DNA from: Verrucomicrobiaceae bacterium | GTDB lineage: Bacteria; Verrucomicrobiota; Verrucomicrobiia; Verrucomicrobiales; Verrucomicrobiaceae | Direction: 5' to 3' | Assembly: GCA_024232965.1 (NCBI GenBank) | Contig: JACKQF010000001.1 | Location: 992,001-1,056,000 of the forward strand | Length of the DNA stretch: 64,000 nucleotides | Shown here: positions 42,095-51,944 of the stretch, piece after piece | How positions within the stretch are numbered: the first letter of the stretch is position 1 | Layout: each line of letters starts with the position of its first letter | Made by a program: the position numbers and the translations under genes | Notes under the pieces: model-generated | The model's database searches: none | The model's input: only the letters and a program-made list of their open reading frames with translations | What the model was told of the DNA's origin: nothing

Positions 42095-43579
42095 TCACTT
42101 CACTGCGTGCTGTGCAGCCACTGGGGCTGGCGCGAGCAGTTTCTGCAACGGACGTGGATACACCCCGAGGACAAGAATCACGATGCCTAGGGCAACACAA
42201 AGGACGCGTGCGGAAAGGCCAAACTGCAGCGAAGAGCTGACAGCATTGGCTGGTGCTGGGCTAAACATGGCCAGGATGATGCGGAAGTAGTAGTAGAATC
42301 CAGCGGCAGCTCCAATGACCGCGCATCCGATGGCAACCCACCACCCCTGATCGACCATACCCACAAAGACGAACATTTTTCCGAGGAATCCTGCGGTTAG
42401 CGGCAAGCCTGCCAGCGAGGCAAAGGCGATGGTCAGCATGGTGGCGAGAAGTGGCGAGCGCTTCGCGAGCCCAGTGAAATCTTGGATTTCTTCACCCTGA
42501 CCCTGTATCCGCATGATGGCGATGCCAAGGAATCCGAGGACGGTCATCGGCAGGTAAGTGGCGAGATAGAAGGCCACAATGCCGCCTGCGCTGAGGTCAA
42601 AGCGAACCGAGTCCCGGGAAGCGAGCGCCAGCACAAGGAAGCCGGCGTGGGAAATGCTGGAATAGGCCAGCATGCGCTTCACGCTAGTCTGAAAGATGGC
42701 GGGCAATGAGCCAACCAGTACGGTGATTGCACCCAAACCAACGAGCATGAGGATGACTTCGTCGCGGATCAATGATCCATGAACAGTCAGGGCATCGATC
42801 AAGCGGGTTAGGACGATGAAACCTGCGGCTTTGGAGCCGACGGAGAGGAAGGTCGTCACCGGGATCGAGGTGCCCTGATAAACATCAGGCACCCACATTT
42901 GGAACGGTGCCATGGCGACCTTGAAACCCATGCCTGCTAGCAAAAAGGCTGTGGCAAAGAGGAGCGCAGTCTTGTTTGAACCGCCATTGGCGCAGGCAGC
43001 GGCGATGCCTTCGAAGCTGAGCGAGCCTGTGGCTCCGTAGATCCAAGCAATGCCAAAGACGAGGATGCCTGTGGAGAGCGCGCCGAGGATCAGGTATTTG
43101 ACCCCCGCTTCCAGGGAGATGACGCTCTTGCGAGTGGCCGCAACCAACACGTAGAAAGAAACCGTGACCAGTTCCAAAGAAACGAAGACGGTTACGAGGT
43201 CTTTGGCCGAGGCCATCCACATCATGCCCGCGCAGACGATCAGTGGCAGCGCCAGCATTTCGCCGAATTTGCCGTCCACTGTGAAGCGTTTGAGGTAAGG
43301 CGAACAGATGAGCAGCAACCAGAGTACCAGAATAGTCGTCACGAGAGCGAAGCCCTTGTAAAAGATAGCCAGCGTGTCTAGCTGATGCCACGCCGCGACG
43401 AAGCCTGGGAGAGCGCTCGTGTCCTTGTTACAGCCGAGATAAAGGAAAAATGCAACAACGGCCGAGCCGATGGCTGCGGTGCCGAGGGTCTTCAGGGAGA
43501 TCTTGGGGAAGAAAGCCTCGACCAACAACAGCACCATGCCGGCGAGTGCGAGGAAGGCTTCAATGGTGAATACGGACAT
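42095..43579 (-). CDS. nuoN: NADH-quinone oxidoreductase subunit N
   Basis: One of the three antiporter-like proton-pumping subunits of complex I. The 494-residue, very hydrophobic protein has about 14 membrane segments and the proton-antiporter signature (MVAPFQMWVPDVYQGTSIPVTTF type: here MAPFQMWVPDVYQG) with KRMLAYSSISHAGF. It is the last gene of the nuoH-N run and starts 48 bp after the nuoM stop. Confidence 0.96.
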   Translation of the reverse strand: MSVFTIEAFLALAGMVLLLVEAFFPKISLKTLGTAAIGSAVVAFFLYLGCNKDTSALPGFVAAWHQLDTLAIFYKGFALVTTILVLWLLLICSPYLKRFTVDGKFGEMLALPLIVCAGMMWMASAKDLVTVFVSLELVTVSFYVLVAATRKSVISLEAGVKYLILGALSTGILVFGIAWIYGATGSLSFEGIAAACANGGSNKTALLFATAFLLAGMGFKVAMAPFQMWVPDVYQGTSIPVTTFLSVGSKAAGFIVLTRLIDALTVHGSLIRDEVILMLVGLGAITVLVGSLPAIFQTSVKRMLAYSSISHAGFLVLALASRDSVRFDLSAGGIVAFYLATYLPMTVLGFLGIAIMRIQGQGEEIQDFTGLAKRSPLLATMLTIAFASLAGLPLTAGFLGKMFVFVGMVDQGWWVAIGCAVIGAAAGFYYYFRIILAMFSPAPANAVSSSLQFGLSARVLCVALGIVILVLGVYPRPLQKLLAPAPVAAQHAVK

Positions 43580-43627
43580 ACGCTCAGCGGATCCAGGTGA
43601 TGATGGGTAAGAAAGGGGAGTGACGAA

Positions 43628-45148
43628 TTAAAGGGCAGCGACCTTGGCTACTCCGAAGGCGGCTTTCAGGAGGCCTAGCAAAAATCCAGGGTAGCAGCCG
43701 CAAACCAGGAGAACGACGGCAAGGACGATCAAAGGCAGACGCTGACCACGGAGGGGATCGCTCATGAACAGACCGGACGCGGCAGAACCCTGGAAAATCT
43801 TTCTCCACGCGCGCAGCATGTAAACTGCGGAGATCACCACTCCCCAGAGACCCGCGACTGCTGCCCACTGAAGGGGGCCAAATCCACCTGCCTCTAAAAC
43901 CGCATGTTTCAGAGGATCGGAGAACTGGAAGCATCCGACGAAAATCATCAGTTCGCCAGCAAAGTTGGCCAGACCAGGGAGACCGATTGAGGCAAAGGCT
44001 CCAAAGGCAAAGATAACAGCAATGAACGGTGCGTGGGAGGCGAGTCCACCGAGCTTGGCGAATTCAAGCGTTCCAAGTTGGTTGCGCATCCGACCGCAGA
44101 GCGCAAAGAGCAGGGCGATGGAGATGCCGTGGGCAAACATCAGGAGCACGGCACCATTCAGAGCGACTTGTGTGCCGGCGGCGATGCCGAGGAACAGGTA
44201 ACCCATGTGCATAACGCTGGAGTTTGCCAGGAGGTCATCGAGTCGATTTTGATTCAGAGTCACAAATCCCATGACCAGAATATTGCCCACCAACATCCAG
44301 ATCAGTGCCTGCTGAACCCATGGGGTCGTGGCACCTGCGGGGAGGAGAGGCAGAGCGATGCGGATTAGACCAAATAGGCCGAATTTTTTCAAGACACCGG
44401 AATGCAGCATCGCGATCGGAGTGGGCGCGGTCGCATACGCCGGTGCTGCCCAGCTGTGGAAGGGGAAGAGACTGACGAGTGTGCCAAAACCGACCAGCAG
44501 GATGAAAAAGATCGGAGCTTGTTTGGCTGCATCGAGCGGTGCGCTGGCTGCCTGTGCACGGAGGGCCATGAGGTCAAACGTCAGCTTGCCGCCGCCGCTG
44601 TATTCGAGCACCAGCCAAGCGAGTCCTGCAAGCAGCACGAGGGAACCCGCGCCGAGGTAAATGGTCGTCTTCCAAGCGACGGCTCGCCGATGCGCGGCAT
44701 CGCCATGACCGTAGAGACCGATCATGAGGAAGGTTGGGATCAAAGCCAGTTCGTGGAAAGCGTAGAGGAAGAAGAGGTCCGTGCTGAGGAAGGCACCGAG
44801 AGCGCCTGCGGAGATGAGCAGGGAGGCCGTGTAATAAGATGCGGGTTTGTCCACGATCTGCCAAATGGCGGCAAAGGTCACCACCACCGTCAGGAGCGCC
44901 ATGATCATCGCCACGCCGTCTGCGCCGACGCCGAAACCGATCGAAGGGTTGTCCAGCATGATCCGCTTAAAGACGTAAGCGTAACCGTCTGTATCACGTG
45001 AAACTGCGCCGAATCCCAGAGCCAGCCAGATGACGATGGCGAGGTTGATGACGCTGGTCGTCACCGCTGTGACACGTGCTGGGGAGCCAAACGCGATTGC
45101 AATCGCGGCCAGCAAGGGAAGGAGGATGACAATTTCCAATAGACTCAT
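43628..45148 (-). CDS. nuoM: NADH-quinone oxidoreductase subunit M
   Basis: This 506-residue antiporter-like subunit of complex I has about 14 membrane segments. The family features are the LIPTFLMIGLYG loop, LFPFHSWAAPAYATAPTPIA with its conserved helix break, and DLLANSSVMHMGYLFLG. It begins 12 bp after the nuoL stop. Confidence 0.96.
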   Translation of the reverse strand: MSLLEIVILLPLLAAIAIAFGSPARVTAVTTSVINLAIVIWLALGFGAVSRDTDGYAYVFKRIMLDNPSIGFGVGADGVAMIMALLTVVVTFAAIWQIVDKPASYYTASLLISAGALGAFLSTDLFFLYAFHELALIPTFLMIGLYGHGDAAHRRAVAWKTTIYLGAGSLVLLAGLAWLVLEYSGGGKLTFDLMALRAQAASAPLDAAKQAPIFFILLVGFGTLVSLFPFHSWAAPAYATAPTPIAMLHSGVLKKFGLFGLIRIALPLLPAGATTPWVQQALIWMLVGNILVMGFVTLNQNRLDDLLANSSVMHMGYLFLGIAAGTQVALNGAVLLMFAHGISIALLFALCGRMRNQLGTLEFAKLGGLASHAPFIAVIFAFGAFASIGLPGLANFAGELMIFVGCFQFSDPLKHAVLEAGGFGPLQWAAVAGLWGVVISAVYMLRAWRKIFQGSAASGLFMSDPLRGQRLPLIVLAVVLLVCGCYPGFLLGLLKAAFGVAKVAAL

Positions 45149-45160
45149 GTTTCTTCTCCA

Positions 45161-47047
45161 TCAATGCCCAGGAGCGGGCAGAACGAACACCAGAATGTAA
45201 ATGACAAACAAGACACCGGCACCCAGCAGGAAGGTGTAAGCCTGCATGCGACCGCTTTGTAACACACGAAGTTGGGAACCCAGCTTGGAGACGATTGCCG
45301 CCGGGAGGCGGGCGACGAGGCCGTCCGCAAAGATCTGCTCTAGCGCGTTCACCACCCAGGCGACGCGATCTTGGCCATACTTGATGACGCCTGCGTAGAA
45401 TTCGTCGATGTAAAACTTGTTGGCGAAGAGCTTGATGGAGACAGGATCGCTATCCCGGTTCCGATACAGCGTGAAGCCGCCGCCTGCACCGACCACGAGG
45501 GCGATGAGGGAGCAAATCATGACGACGTGCCCTTCGTGGGCGTGTTCAACGACGGGCTTTAGGGCATTGAGTCCGTTGGCGACTGACGGCAGCGCGGAAA
45601 TGATAGACATGATGGCCAAAGCTGCCAGTGGCACGAGCATGATGAGCGGGACTTCGGAGGCGTGCTTGGCTCCCTCGCTGCGGGCCTTGCCTAGGAAGGC
45701 AACTACCACCAAGCGCGTCATGTAGAATGCGGTCAATCCGGCTGTCACGACACCGATGGTGAACAGCCACTTGCACTCGGTGTAGGCGATATCAAGGATG
45801 CCCTCCTTACTGACAAATCCACTCAATCCGGGCACACCCATCAAAGCTGCGGTGCCAATGGCGAAGGTCCAGAAGGTGACGGGCATGTACTTGCGGAGGC
45901 CGCCCATCTTCCAGATGTCTTGCTCGTGATGGCAGGCGTAAATCACCGCGCCCGAACCCAAGAAGAGGAGGGCTTTAAAGAAGGCGTGGGTGTAAAGGTG
46001 GAACATCCCAGGATGCCCGACGCTGTCCGGGTGGTTGGCGTGCACTGGGTCCATGGCGACCAATCCAACGGCCATGACCATGTAGCCAAGTTGGGAAAGA
46101 GTGGAGTAGGCCAGCACTCGCTTGATGTCGTTCTGCTGGGTGGCCATCAGCGCGGCCATCAATGCGGTGACACCTCCGACGCCAGCAACGATTTCGCAGG
46201 CGAGGGGAGATGCGGCGATGATGAAGCTGACGCGCACGAGCATGTAAACGCCAGCAGCGACCATCGTCGCAGCGTGGATCAGGGCGGAGACGGGAGTCGG
46301 GCCTTCCATCGCATCTGGCAGCCAGACGTGCAGCGGCATCTGCGCAGATTTACCGACTGCACCCATGAATAGCCCCAGGGCGGCGATGGTCATGAAAGTC
46401 GGGTGGGCGGCGGCGATGGCGTGCAGATTGCCGGACTCGAGACTGGATTTTAGATCTTCGAACGAAACGCTACCGGACACTCCGAAGAGCATCAGGATTC
46501 CGATCATAAATCCGAAGTCGCCAATACGGTTGGTCAAGAACGCTTTGTTTGCGGCCTCCGCAGCGCTGCTCTTGTGGAACCAATGCCCGATCAGCAGGAA
46601 GGAACTGAGGCCGACCAGTTCCCAGAAGATGAACATCATGAAAAGATTCGCCGCCAGCACGATGCCTGTCATGGAGAACATGAAGAGTGACAGCGCGCCG
46701 AAGTAGCGAGGCTGGGCTTCATCATCCTTCATGTAACCGATGGAGAACCAATGCACCAGCATGCCGATGAAGGTCACGATGAAGAGCATTCCAGCGCTTT
46801 GTTTGTCCACAACCGCATCAATGCCAGCCTCAAACACACCGTCGATGTGGATGAAGTCCATCAGGTGGAAGGGCGTTTCGCCGACATTGCCCAGCATCAT
46901 GAGACTGCAAATGAAGCAGGTCGTGGCGGAGGCAACTGAGAGGATCACAGATGCACCTTTCAGCACTCGGTGCAGGCACAGGATGACGACTGCCACCAGG
47001 AAGGGCAGGAAGAGGACGATATTGAGAAGTGGCGGGGGGTAGGACAT
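45161..47047 (-). CDS. nuoL: NADH-quinone oxidoreductase subunit L
   Basis: NuoL is the distal proton-pumping subunit of complex I with the long lateral helix. The 628-residue protein shows WELVGLSSFLLIGHWFHK, the PLHVWLPDAMEGPTPVSALI signature, HAATMVAAGVYMLVR and KRVLAYSTLSQLGYMVMA. The C-terminal part continues to a final membrane segment (YTFLLGAGVLFVIYILVFVL). It lies 9 bp after nuoK. Confidence 0.97.
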   Translation of the reverse strand: MSYPPPLLNIVLFLPFLVAVVILCLHRVLKGASVILSVASATTCFICSLMMLGNVGETPFHLMDFIHIDGVFEAGIDAVVDKQSAGMLFIVTFIGMLVHWFSIGYMKDDEAQPRYFGALSLFMFSMTGIVLAANLFMMFIFWELVGLSSFLLIGHWFHKSSAAEAANKAFLTNRIGDFGFMIGILMLFGVSGSVSFEDLKSSLESGNLHAIAAAHPTFMTIAALGLFMGAVGKSAQMPLHVWLPDAMEGPTPVSALIHAATMVAAGVYMLVRVSFIIAASPLACEIVAGVGGVTALMAALMATQQNDIKRVLAYSTLSQLGYMVMAVGLVAMDPVHANHPDSVGHPGMFHLYTHAFFKALLFLGSGAVIYACHHEQDIWKMGGLRKYMPVTFWTFAIGTAALMGVPGLSGFVSKEGILDIAYTECKWLFTIGVVTAGLTAFYMTRLVVVAFLGKARSEGAKHASEVPLIMLVPLAALAIMSIISALPSVANGLNALKPVVEHAHEGHVVMICSLIALVVGAGGGFTLYRNRDSDPVSIKLFANKFYIDEFYAGVIKYGQDRVAWVVNALEQIFADGLVARLPAAIVSKLGSQLRVLQSGRMQAYTFLLGAGVLFVIYILVFVLPAPGH

Positions 47048-47056
47048 GTCGCGCGA

Positions 47057-47374
47057 TTATCCCTGAAGTTTGGTGATGGAATCCACATCGACGCTCTGCC
47101 GCGAGCGGAATAGGGCCACGATGATTGCCAGTCCGACGGCCACTTCTGCTGCGGCGACGGTGATGGTAAAGAACACCAGCGCCTGGGCGCCGTAATCGGG
47201 GAGGTGATCCACCAAATGGAAGCGAGAGAAGGCAACGAGCGTCAGGTTTGCAGCGCTGAGCATCATTTCCAGGCACATGTAAATGATGAGGATGTTGCGG
47301 CGGGCGATGACGCCTGCCAGGCCCAATGCAAAGAGGGCGCCGCTGACAACGAGGTAATGTCCCAGTGTGACCAT
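47057..47374 (-). CDS. nuoK: NADH-quinone oxidoreductase subunit K
   Basis: This 105-residue protein with three membrane segments is the MrpC-like subunit of complex I. Conserved features are GLAGVIARRNILIIYMCLEM, with the membrane-embedded Glu in MCLEMMLSAANL, and AAAEVAVGLAIIVALFR with the second essential Glu. It sits between nuoJ and nuoL with 9-bp gaps on each side. Confidence 0.96.
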   Translation of the reverse strand: MVTLGHYLVVSGALFALGLAGVIARRNILIIYMCLEMMLSAANLTLVAFSRFHLVDHLPDYGAQALVFFTITVAAAEVAVGLAIIVALFRSRQSVDVDSITKLQG

Positions 47375-47383
47375 ATTAAAGTA

Positions 47384-47965
47384 TTAGTTTCCTGCCTCCT
47401 TTGCAGCGGTGTCCCGTTTGCTCAGCATCACCACGCCTACGGTTCCAACCAAAAGTAGCAGTCCGACGACTTGCAGGTGAAATCCATACCGATCAAACAA
47501 GGCGTAGCCCATCAGCTTGGTGTCCGGCAGTGAGCCCTCGCGCAGATCGTTCGCGATCGTTGGAAGCTCTGTTCCCGCCGCTTTACCGATGGCGGCAGCG
47601 GTGTCGAGATCTCCGACTGTGCGCTCGCCATGGAAGGCTCCGCTGACCATGATCACTTGCAGGACCAGCAGCACCGCCAAGAGGCAGCCGCCGACGAGGG
47701 CACCGTTGTTTGTCTTTTTGCCCTCCTCTGCCTTGATGTCCATGAGCATGATGATGAAGAGGAAGAGCACCATCACGGCACCCGCATAGACCAAGATCTG
47801 GATGATCCCGATGAAGTAGGCATCCAGGCTAATGAAGAGCGCGGCGAGACCGACGAAGCTGGAGGCGAGCGACAGGGCGCTGGTCACCGGATTGCGCGCC
47901 GTCACCACCAGCAGGCCAAAGCCTAGTGTGACGAGGGCGAATAGGTAAAAAATGAAAGAGGGCAT
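47384..47965 (-). CDS. nuoJ: NADH-quinone oxidoreductase subunit J
   Basis: This 193-residue membrane subunit of complex I has five hydrophobic segments. NPVTSALSLASSFVGLAALF and the YAGAVMVLFLFIIMLMDIKAE-type pi-bulge helix are characteristic. It follows nuoI by 31 bp and precedes nuoK by 9 bp. Confidence 0.95.
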   Translation of the reverse strand: MPSFIFYLFALVTLGFGLLVVTARNPVTSALSLASSFVGLAALFISLDAYFIGIIQILVYAGAVMVLFLFIIMLMDIKAEEGKKTNNGALVGGCLLAVLLVLQVIMVSGAFHGERTVGDLDTAAAIGKAAGTELPTIANDLREGSLPDTKLMGYALFDRYGFHLQVVGLLLLVGTVGVVMLSKRDTAAKEAGN

Positions 47966-47996
47966 CAGAGTGAGCGAATTTCGATTGCGGGTGGAG

Positions 47997-48542
47997 TCAC
48001 TTCAGCTCGTTCCACTTGTTGACGAGACCTGTGCGCACGCCGCCGATCTCATAGAGTCGTTCTTTGTCGTGAACCATCTCTGCACGGCTCTCGCCGGTCA
48101 CGGCGTAATCCTTTCGCAGGAAGATGGCCTGCTCTGGGCAGACTTCCTCGCACATGCCGCAATAAATGCAGCGGATCATGTCGATATCAAACTCGGCCGG
48201 GCGCTTTTCTACCTTGGCCCAGGGATCGGTGCTGGGGATCTCGCCAGGAATGATCTTGATGGCTTTCGGTGGGCAGATAAACTCGCAAAGCTGGCAACTG
48301 ACGCACCGTTCGCGGCCCTGTTCATCGGTCACTAGAGCCGGCACACCGCGATAGTACTCAGGCAGTTGGTCATCCCATTTTTGTTCGGGATACTGCATGG
48401 TCACCACGGTCTTGCTGCCCCGTAGTGTTTTAAAAGTTCGGATGGCGTGGCCGAGCGTGACCTTGAGCCCCTTCACGAATGTGGAGAGGAAGATCTTCTC
48501 GTGCCAAGCGAGTTTGGGACGTTCTACGGTTACGAAGGCCAT
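47997..48542 (-). CDS. nuoI: NADH-quinone oxidoreductase subunit I
   Basis: NuoI carries iron-sulfur clusters N6a and N6b in the connecting arm of complex I. The 181-residue protein has two CxxCxxCxxxCP motifs, CVSCQLCEFICP and CIYCGMCEEVCP, and the family context YRGVPAL. It starts 19 bp after nuoH. Confidence 0.96.
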   Translation of the reverse strand: MAFVTVERPKLAWHEKIFLSTFVKGLKVTLGHAIRTFKTLRGSKTVVTMQYPEQKWDDQLPEYYRGVPALVTDEQGRERCVSCQLCEFICPPKAIKIIPGEIPSTDPWAKVEKRPAEFDIDMIRCIYCGMCEEVCPEQAIFLRKDYAVTGESRAEMVHDKERLYEIGGVRTGLVNKWNELK

Positions 48543-48561
48543 CGGAATTTGCGGGGATTGC

Positions 48562-49761
48562 TTATTTCAGCGGCACGAGCCACAGGAGCAGAGCGGTGAG
48601 GAAAACATTGGCCAAAGCCAGTTCAAAGAAGACCAGCCAGCCCAGCTTCATGAGCTGGTCAAAGCGGAAGCGCGGCAGCGTCCAGCGCACCCAGATAAAA
48701 AAGATGATGAAGGCGAAGACTTTGGCGAAGAAAGTCCCGATGTGCAGCAGGCCGGTCAGCAAGGGGGTGTGCCCTGCCTCAAAATGGAACTGAAAACCGG
48801 TGAGTTTTGACAGCAGCGGTGCGAATGGGATGCTCCAGCCGCCCAAGAAGAGTGTAACGCAGAGGCCCGAGCCGACGATCATCGCGGCGTATTCACCGAG
48901 GAAGAACAGGGCGAATTTCATCGAGCTGTACTCGGTGTGGTATCCTGCGACCAGTTCCGTTTCGCACTCAGGCAAATCGAAAGGGACGCGGTTGGTCTCG
49001 GCAAACATCGAAATGGTGAAGACCAGGAAGGAAATGGCGACGGGAATCAGCAGGATCCAGCGGGAGGCGGAAAGGCCATCGCCCCACAAAGGCAGTAGCA
49101 GCCAGCCGTTGGCATCCTGATAGATGGACATCTTCGATAGATTCAATTCCCCGAAGATCATCAGCACCGGGACGATCGAAAGGCCCAGGGACAGCTCATA
49201 TGAGATCATCTGGGCGCTGGAGCGCACGCCGCCGAGGAACGGGTACTTGGAATTGGACGCCCAACCGGCGATCACGATGCCGTAAACGCCGAGGGATGAG
49301 ATGGCAAAGATAAACAGGGGGCCGACGTTGAGATCCGCGATAACCATCTTGATTGGCTGCGCCACACCCAACACGTCGAGGTTCAACTCACTACCAAAAG
49401 GCATCACCGCCGCGGTCAGCAGGGCGGGGACGATGGTCAGGCAGGGGGCCAACCAATAATAGAAGGTGTTTACATGGCGCGGGGTGAAGTCTTCCTTGAG
49501 AATGAACTTCAGGCCGTCTGCCAGAGGTTGGGCCAGACCGCCGATGCCGAAAATCTGCAGGTCTTTCTTGAAACCGAGAAGCGTCAGCGGCATTCCAACT
49601 CGGTTTGGGCCGACGCGATCTTGGATCACGGCAGAGACTCGTCGCTCCGCATACACTGAGTAGGCCACCATGGGCATGATCACCATGAACGTCAGGAAGA
49701 TGACCTTGACGACCGAGGCGATCAGAAACGTGAGATTGAGGTTTGCCAGAAAAAGTTCCAT
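48562..49761 (-). CDS. nuoH: NADH-quinone oxidoreductase subunit H
   Basis: NuoH forms the quinone-entry site of complex I. From the ATG at 49761 it has 399 residues and about eight membrane segments. The conserved loops AERRVSAVIQDRVGPNRVG, KFILKEDFTP and AETNRVPFDLPECETELVAGYHTEYS are diagnostic. A GTG at 49794 would add 11 residues. It is the first gene of the nuoHIJKLMN run. The upstream genes nuoA-G are not here; instead an Rrf2 regulator gene precedes it by 123 bp. Confidence 0.96.
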   Translation of the reverse strand: MELFLANLNLTFLIASVVKVIFLTFMVIMPMVAYSVYAERRVSAVIQDRVGPNRVGMPLTLLGFKKDLQIFGIGGLAQPLADGLKFILKEDFTPRHVNTFYYWLAPCLTIVPALLTAAVMPFGSELNLDVLGVAQPIKMVIADLNVGPLFIFAISSLGVYGIVIAGWASNSKYPFLGGVRSSAQMISYELSLGLSIVPVLMIFGELNLSKMSIYQDANGWLLLPLWGDGLSASRWILLIPVAISFLVFTISMFAETNRVPFDLPECETELVAGYHTEYSSMKFALFFLGEYAAMIVGSGLCVTLFLGGWSIPFAPLLSKLTGFQFHFEAGHTPLLTGLLHIGTFFAKVFAFIIFFIWVRWTLPRFRFDQLMKLGWLVFFELALANVFLTALLLWLVPLK

Positions 49762-49884
49762 CCGAGAGAGAGTCGCGTAACCGAGTTTGCCCACTATCTG
49801 GAAGGGAGACGATCCGGCAACCCGAATTTGTGAAATTTTTCACAAAGTCCGCCAGAGGGGCTCCCGAGGGCCGAAATCCGACAT

Positions 49885-50334
49885 TTAGATATCAAAAGAC
49901 ATCATCTGCGGCGGTGCCTCACGGGCGATGATGTGGGCTACGGTGGTCTCCGTCAGCCAGGTTTGTACCATGTCCCGCAGTTCGCTCATCGTCCGACCGA
50001 GCCCGCAACCGCCAGCGATGCCGCATTCGCAGGACTTTCCGGGGCGGGAACCTTGCACACAGCCGATGGGATCAAAGGGGCCGTCGATGGCTTCCACGAT
50101 CTCGCGCAGGGGCACGTCATTGGCAGGGCGTTGCATTTGGTAGCCTCCGCCGACTCCGCGCTTGCTGCGCAGGAGGCCAGCATTCTTGAGCACCAGGAGG
50201 ATTTGCTCTAGAAACTTGAGCGGGATGTTCTCGTTTGCGGCCAGATCCTGAATAGAAAAGGTCGTCCCAGCGGCTGCGCGACCCATCGCAACCATGGCGC
50301 GCATTCCATATTCGGCTTTCTTTGAGAGCTTCAT
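49885..50334 (-). CDS. Rrf2-family (IscR-like) transcriptional regulator
   Basis: The 149-residue protein has the Rrf2 winged-helix: LSKKAEYGMRAM, FSIQDLAANENIPLKFLEQI, AGLLRSKRGVGGGYQMQRP. Four cysteines at 92, 102, 104 and 110 (GCVQGSRPG, SCECGIAGGC) form a plausible Fe-S ligand set like the three-Cys set of IscR, although the spacing differs. Such regulators sense iron-sulfur status, NO or redox. It is transcribed toward nuoH and could regulate that operon, whose products carry Fe-S clusters; this is inference. It is divergent from rarA. Confidence 0.92.
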   Translation of the reverse strand: MKLSKKAEYGMRAMVAMGRAAAGTTFSIQDLAANENIPLKFLEQILLVLKNAGLLRSKRGVGGGYQMQRPANDVPLREIVEAIDGPFDPIGCVQGSRPGKSCECGIAGGCGLGRTMSELRDMVQTWLTETTVAHIIAREAPPQMMSFDI

Positions 50335-50450
50335 TGTTGATTGATTCTATCGGGATTGGAGCACTTACTGCGCCACAAGCAATCTTGTTTGTCTGGAATC
50401 TTCCGATTTCCTTCCGCTCAATCCCAGCTTTGATGGTGTACGCCGCCACC

Positions 50451-51818
50451 ATGTCCGAAGATCTCTTCCAATCCCCAACCCAACCGTCTGCCGAAGCCGA
50501 TAACGTGCCTTCGCATGCGCCGTTGTCTGCGCGGATGCGGCCACGGACGCTAGACGAATACGCCGGGCAACGCCACATTCTGGGGGCAGGGAAGCTCTTG
50601 CGTCGTGCGGTGGAGTCGGACCGATTCTCGTCGCTGATCTTTTACGGACCGCCGGGCGTTGGAAAAACGACTCTGGCGCATATCATTTCCCACGAGACCA
50701 AGTCCCGCTTTGTGACGCTGAGCGGCGTGGAAAGCAATGTCTCTGATATCCGCAAGGAAGCGGAGGCCGCAGCTACCCTTCTGAGGGTGAATGGACAGAC
50801 GACGATCCTTTTCGTTGATGAGATCCACCGTTTTAATAAGGCGCAGCAAGACGTCTTGCTGCCCCATTTGGAACGTGGTACACTCCGCTTCATCGGGGCC
50901 ACGACGCATAACCCCTTCTTTTACGTCAATTCGCCGCTGGTCAGCCGCTCCCAAGTCTTCACTCTGGAACCCCTGGGAATGGACGACCTGGAGGGGCTCA
51001 TGGATCGTGCGATCAGCGATCAGGATCGCGGGTTTGGGTTCCGCAAAATCGAACTCACGCCCGACGCTCGGCACCACCTTGCCACCATCGCGGACGGCGA
51101 TGCGCGCAAGTGCCTGAACGCACTTGAGCTGGCCGTATTGAGCACCGCACCGCAGCCAGACGGTCGCATCGTCATCGACCTAAACATCGCCGAAGAGTCA
51201 GTGCAGCAAAAGACCATCGTCTATGATGGAGATGGCGATGGCCATTACGACACCGCCAGCGCCTTTATCAAGAGCATGCGCGCCTCCGATCCAGACGCTG
51301 CCGTTTATTGGCTGGCCAAAATGATCTATGCCGGGGAGGACATCCGCTTCATTGCCCGGCGGATCGTCATCGCGGCGAGCGAGGACGTCGGGCTCGCTGA
51401 CAGCAATGCCCTGCGTGTGGCAGTGGCAGCGCAGCAGGCGGTAGAATTCATCGGAATGCCAGAGGCAAGAATCATTCTCTCGCATGCCACGCTTTACGTT
51501 GCCACGGCACCGAAAAGCAATCGAGCCTACCTCGCCATCGACGCCGCGCTTGAAGACCTGAAGCAGGGGCGGACGCTCCCGGTGCCGAAGCATCTGCGCG
51601 ATGCACACTACGCTGGGGCGAAATCCTTTGGCCATGGGGAAGGGTATTTGTATCCGCATGACTTTGAGGATGGCTTTGTCCCTCAGCGCTGCCTTGAAGG
51701 TGGCAAGATCTACTACGAACCAACGGCCAACGGGCTGGAGGGGCGCATCAAAGAACGGCTAGAGCACCTGCGGTGTAAATGGCAAGAGGCGGCCGGCGCT
51801 CACAACTCTCAGACCTAA
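50451..51818 (+). CDS. rarA: Replication-associated recombination protein A
   Basis: RarA (MgsA) is a clamp-loader-like AAA+ ATPase that acts at stalled replication forks. From the ATG at 50451 the protein has 455 residues. PLSARMRPRTLDEYAGQRHIL precedes the Walker A GPPGVGKT (66-73); Walker B is ILFVDEIHRFNKAQQD; and GATTHNPFFYVNSPLVSR is sensor 1/arginine-finger context. The C-terminal tetramerisation domain follows (SAFIKSMRASDPDAAVYWLA). An in-frame upstream extension to 50322 overlaps the Rrf2 start and is unlikely. Confidence 0.96.
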   Translation: MSEDLFQSPTQPSAEADNVPSHAPLSARMRPRTLDEYAGQRHILGAGKLLRRAVESDRFSSLIFYGPPGVGKTTLAHIISHETKSRFVTLSGVESNVSDIRKEAEAAATLLRVNGQTTILFVDEIHRFNKAQQDVLLPHLERGTLRFIGATTHNPFFYVNSPLVSRSQVFTLEPLGMDDLEGLMDRAISDQDRGFGFRKIELTPDARHHLATIADGDARKCLNALELAVLSTAPQPDGRIVIDLNIAEESVQQKTIVYDGDGDGHYDTASAFIKSMRASDPDAAVYWLAKMIYAGEDIRFIARRIVIAASEDVGLADSNALRVAVAAQQAVEFIGMPEARIILSHATLYVATAPKSNRAYLAIDAALEDLKQGRTLPVPKHLRDAHYAGAKSFGHGEGYLYPHDFEDGFVPQRCLEGGKIYYEPTANGLEGRIKERLEHLRCKWQEAAGAHNSQT

Positions 51819-51944
51819 CCGTTGGCGGGGGCGATTTTGCGCAAGCAACATGGCGTGTTCGGTGTTTACTCGGGAAAGCGGTGGCAGCGGAAAAGTCCGA
51901 ATTCGATGAACGCTGGAGACGCTTTAGGACGTTCCAAAGGTTCA

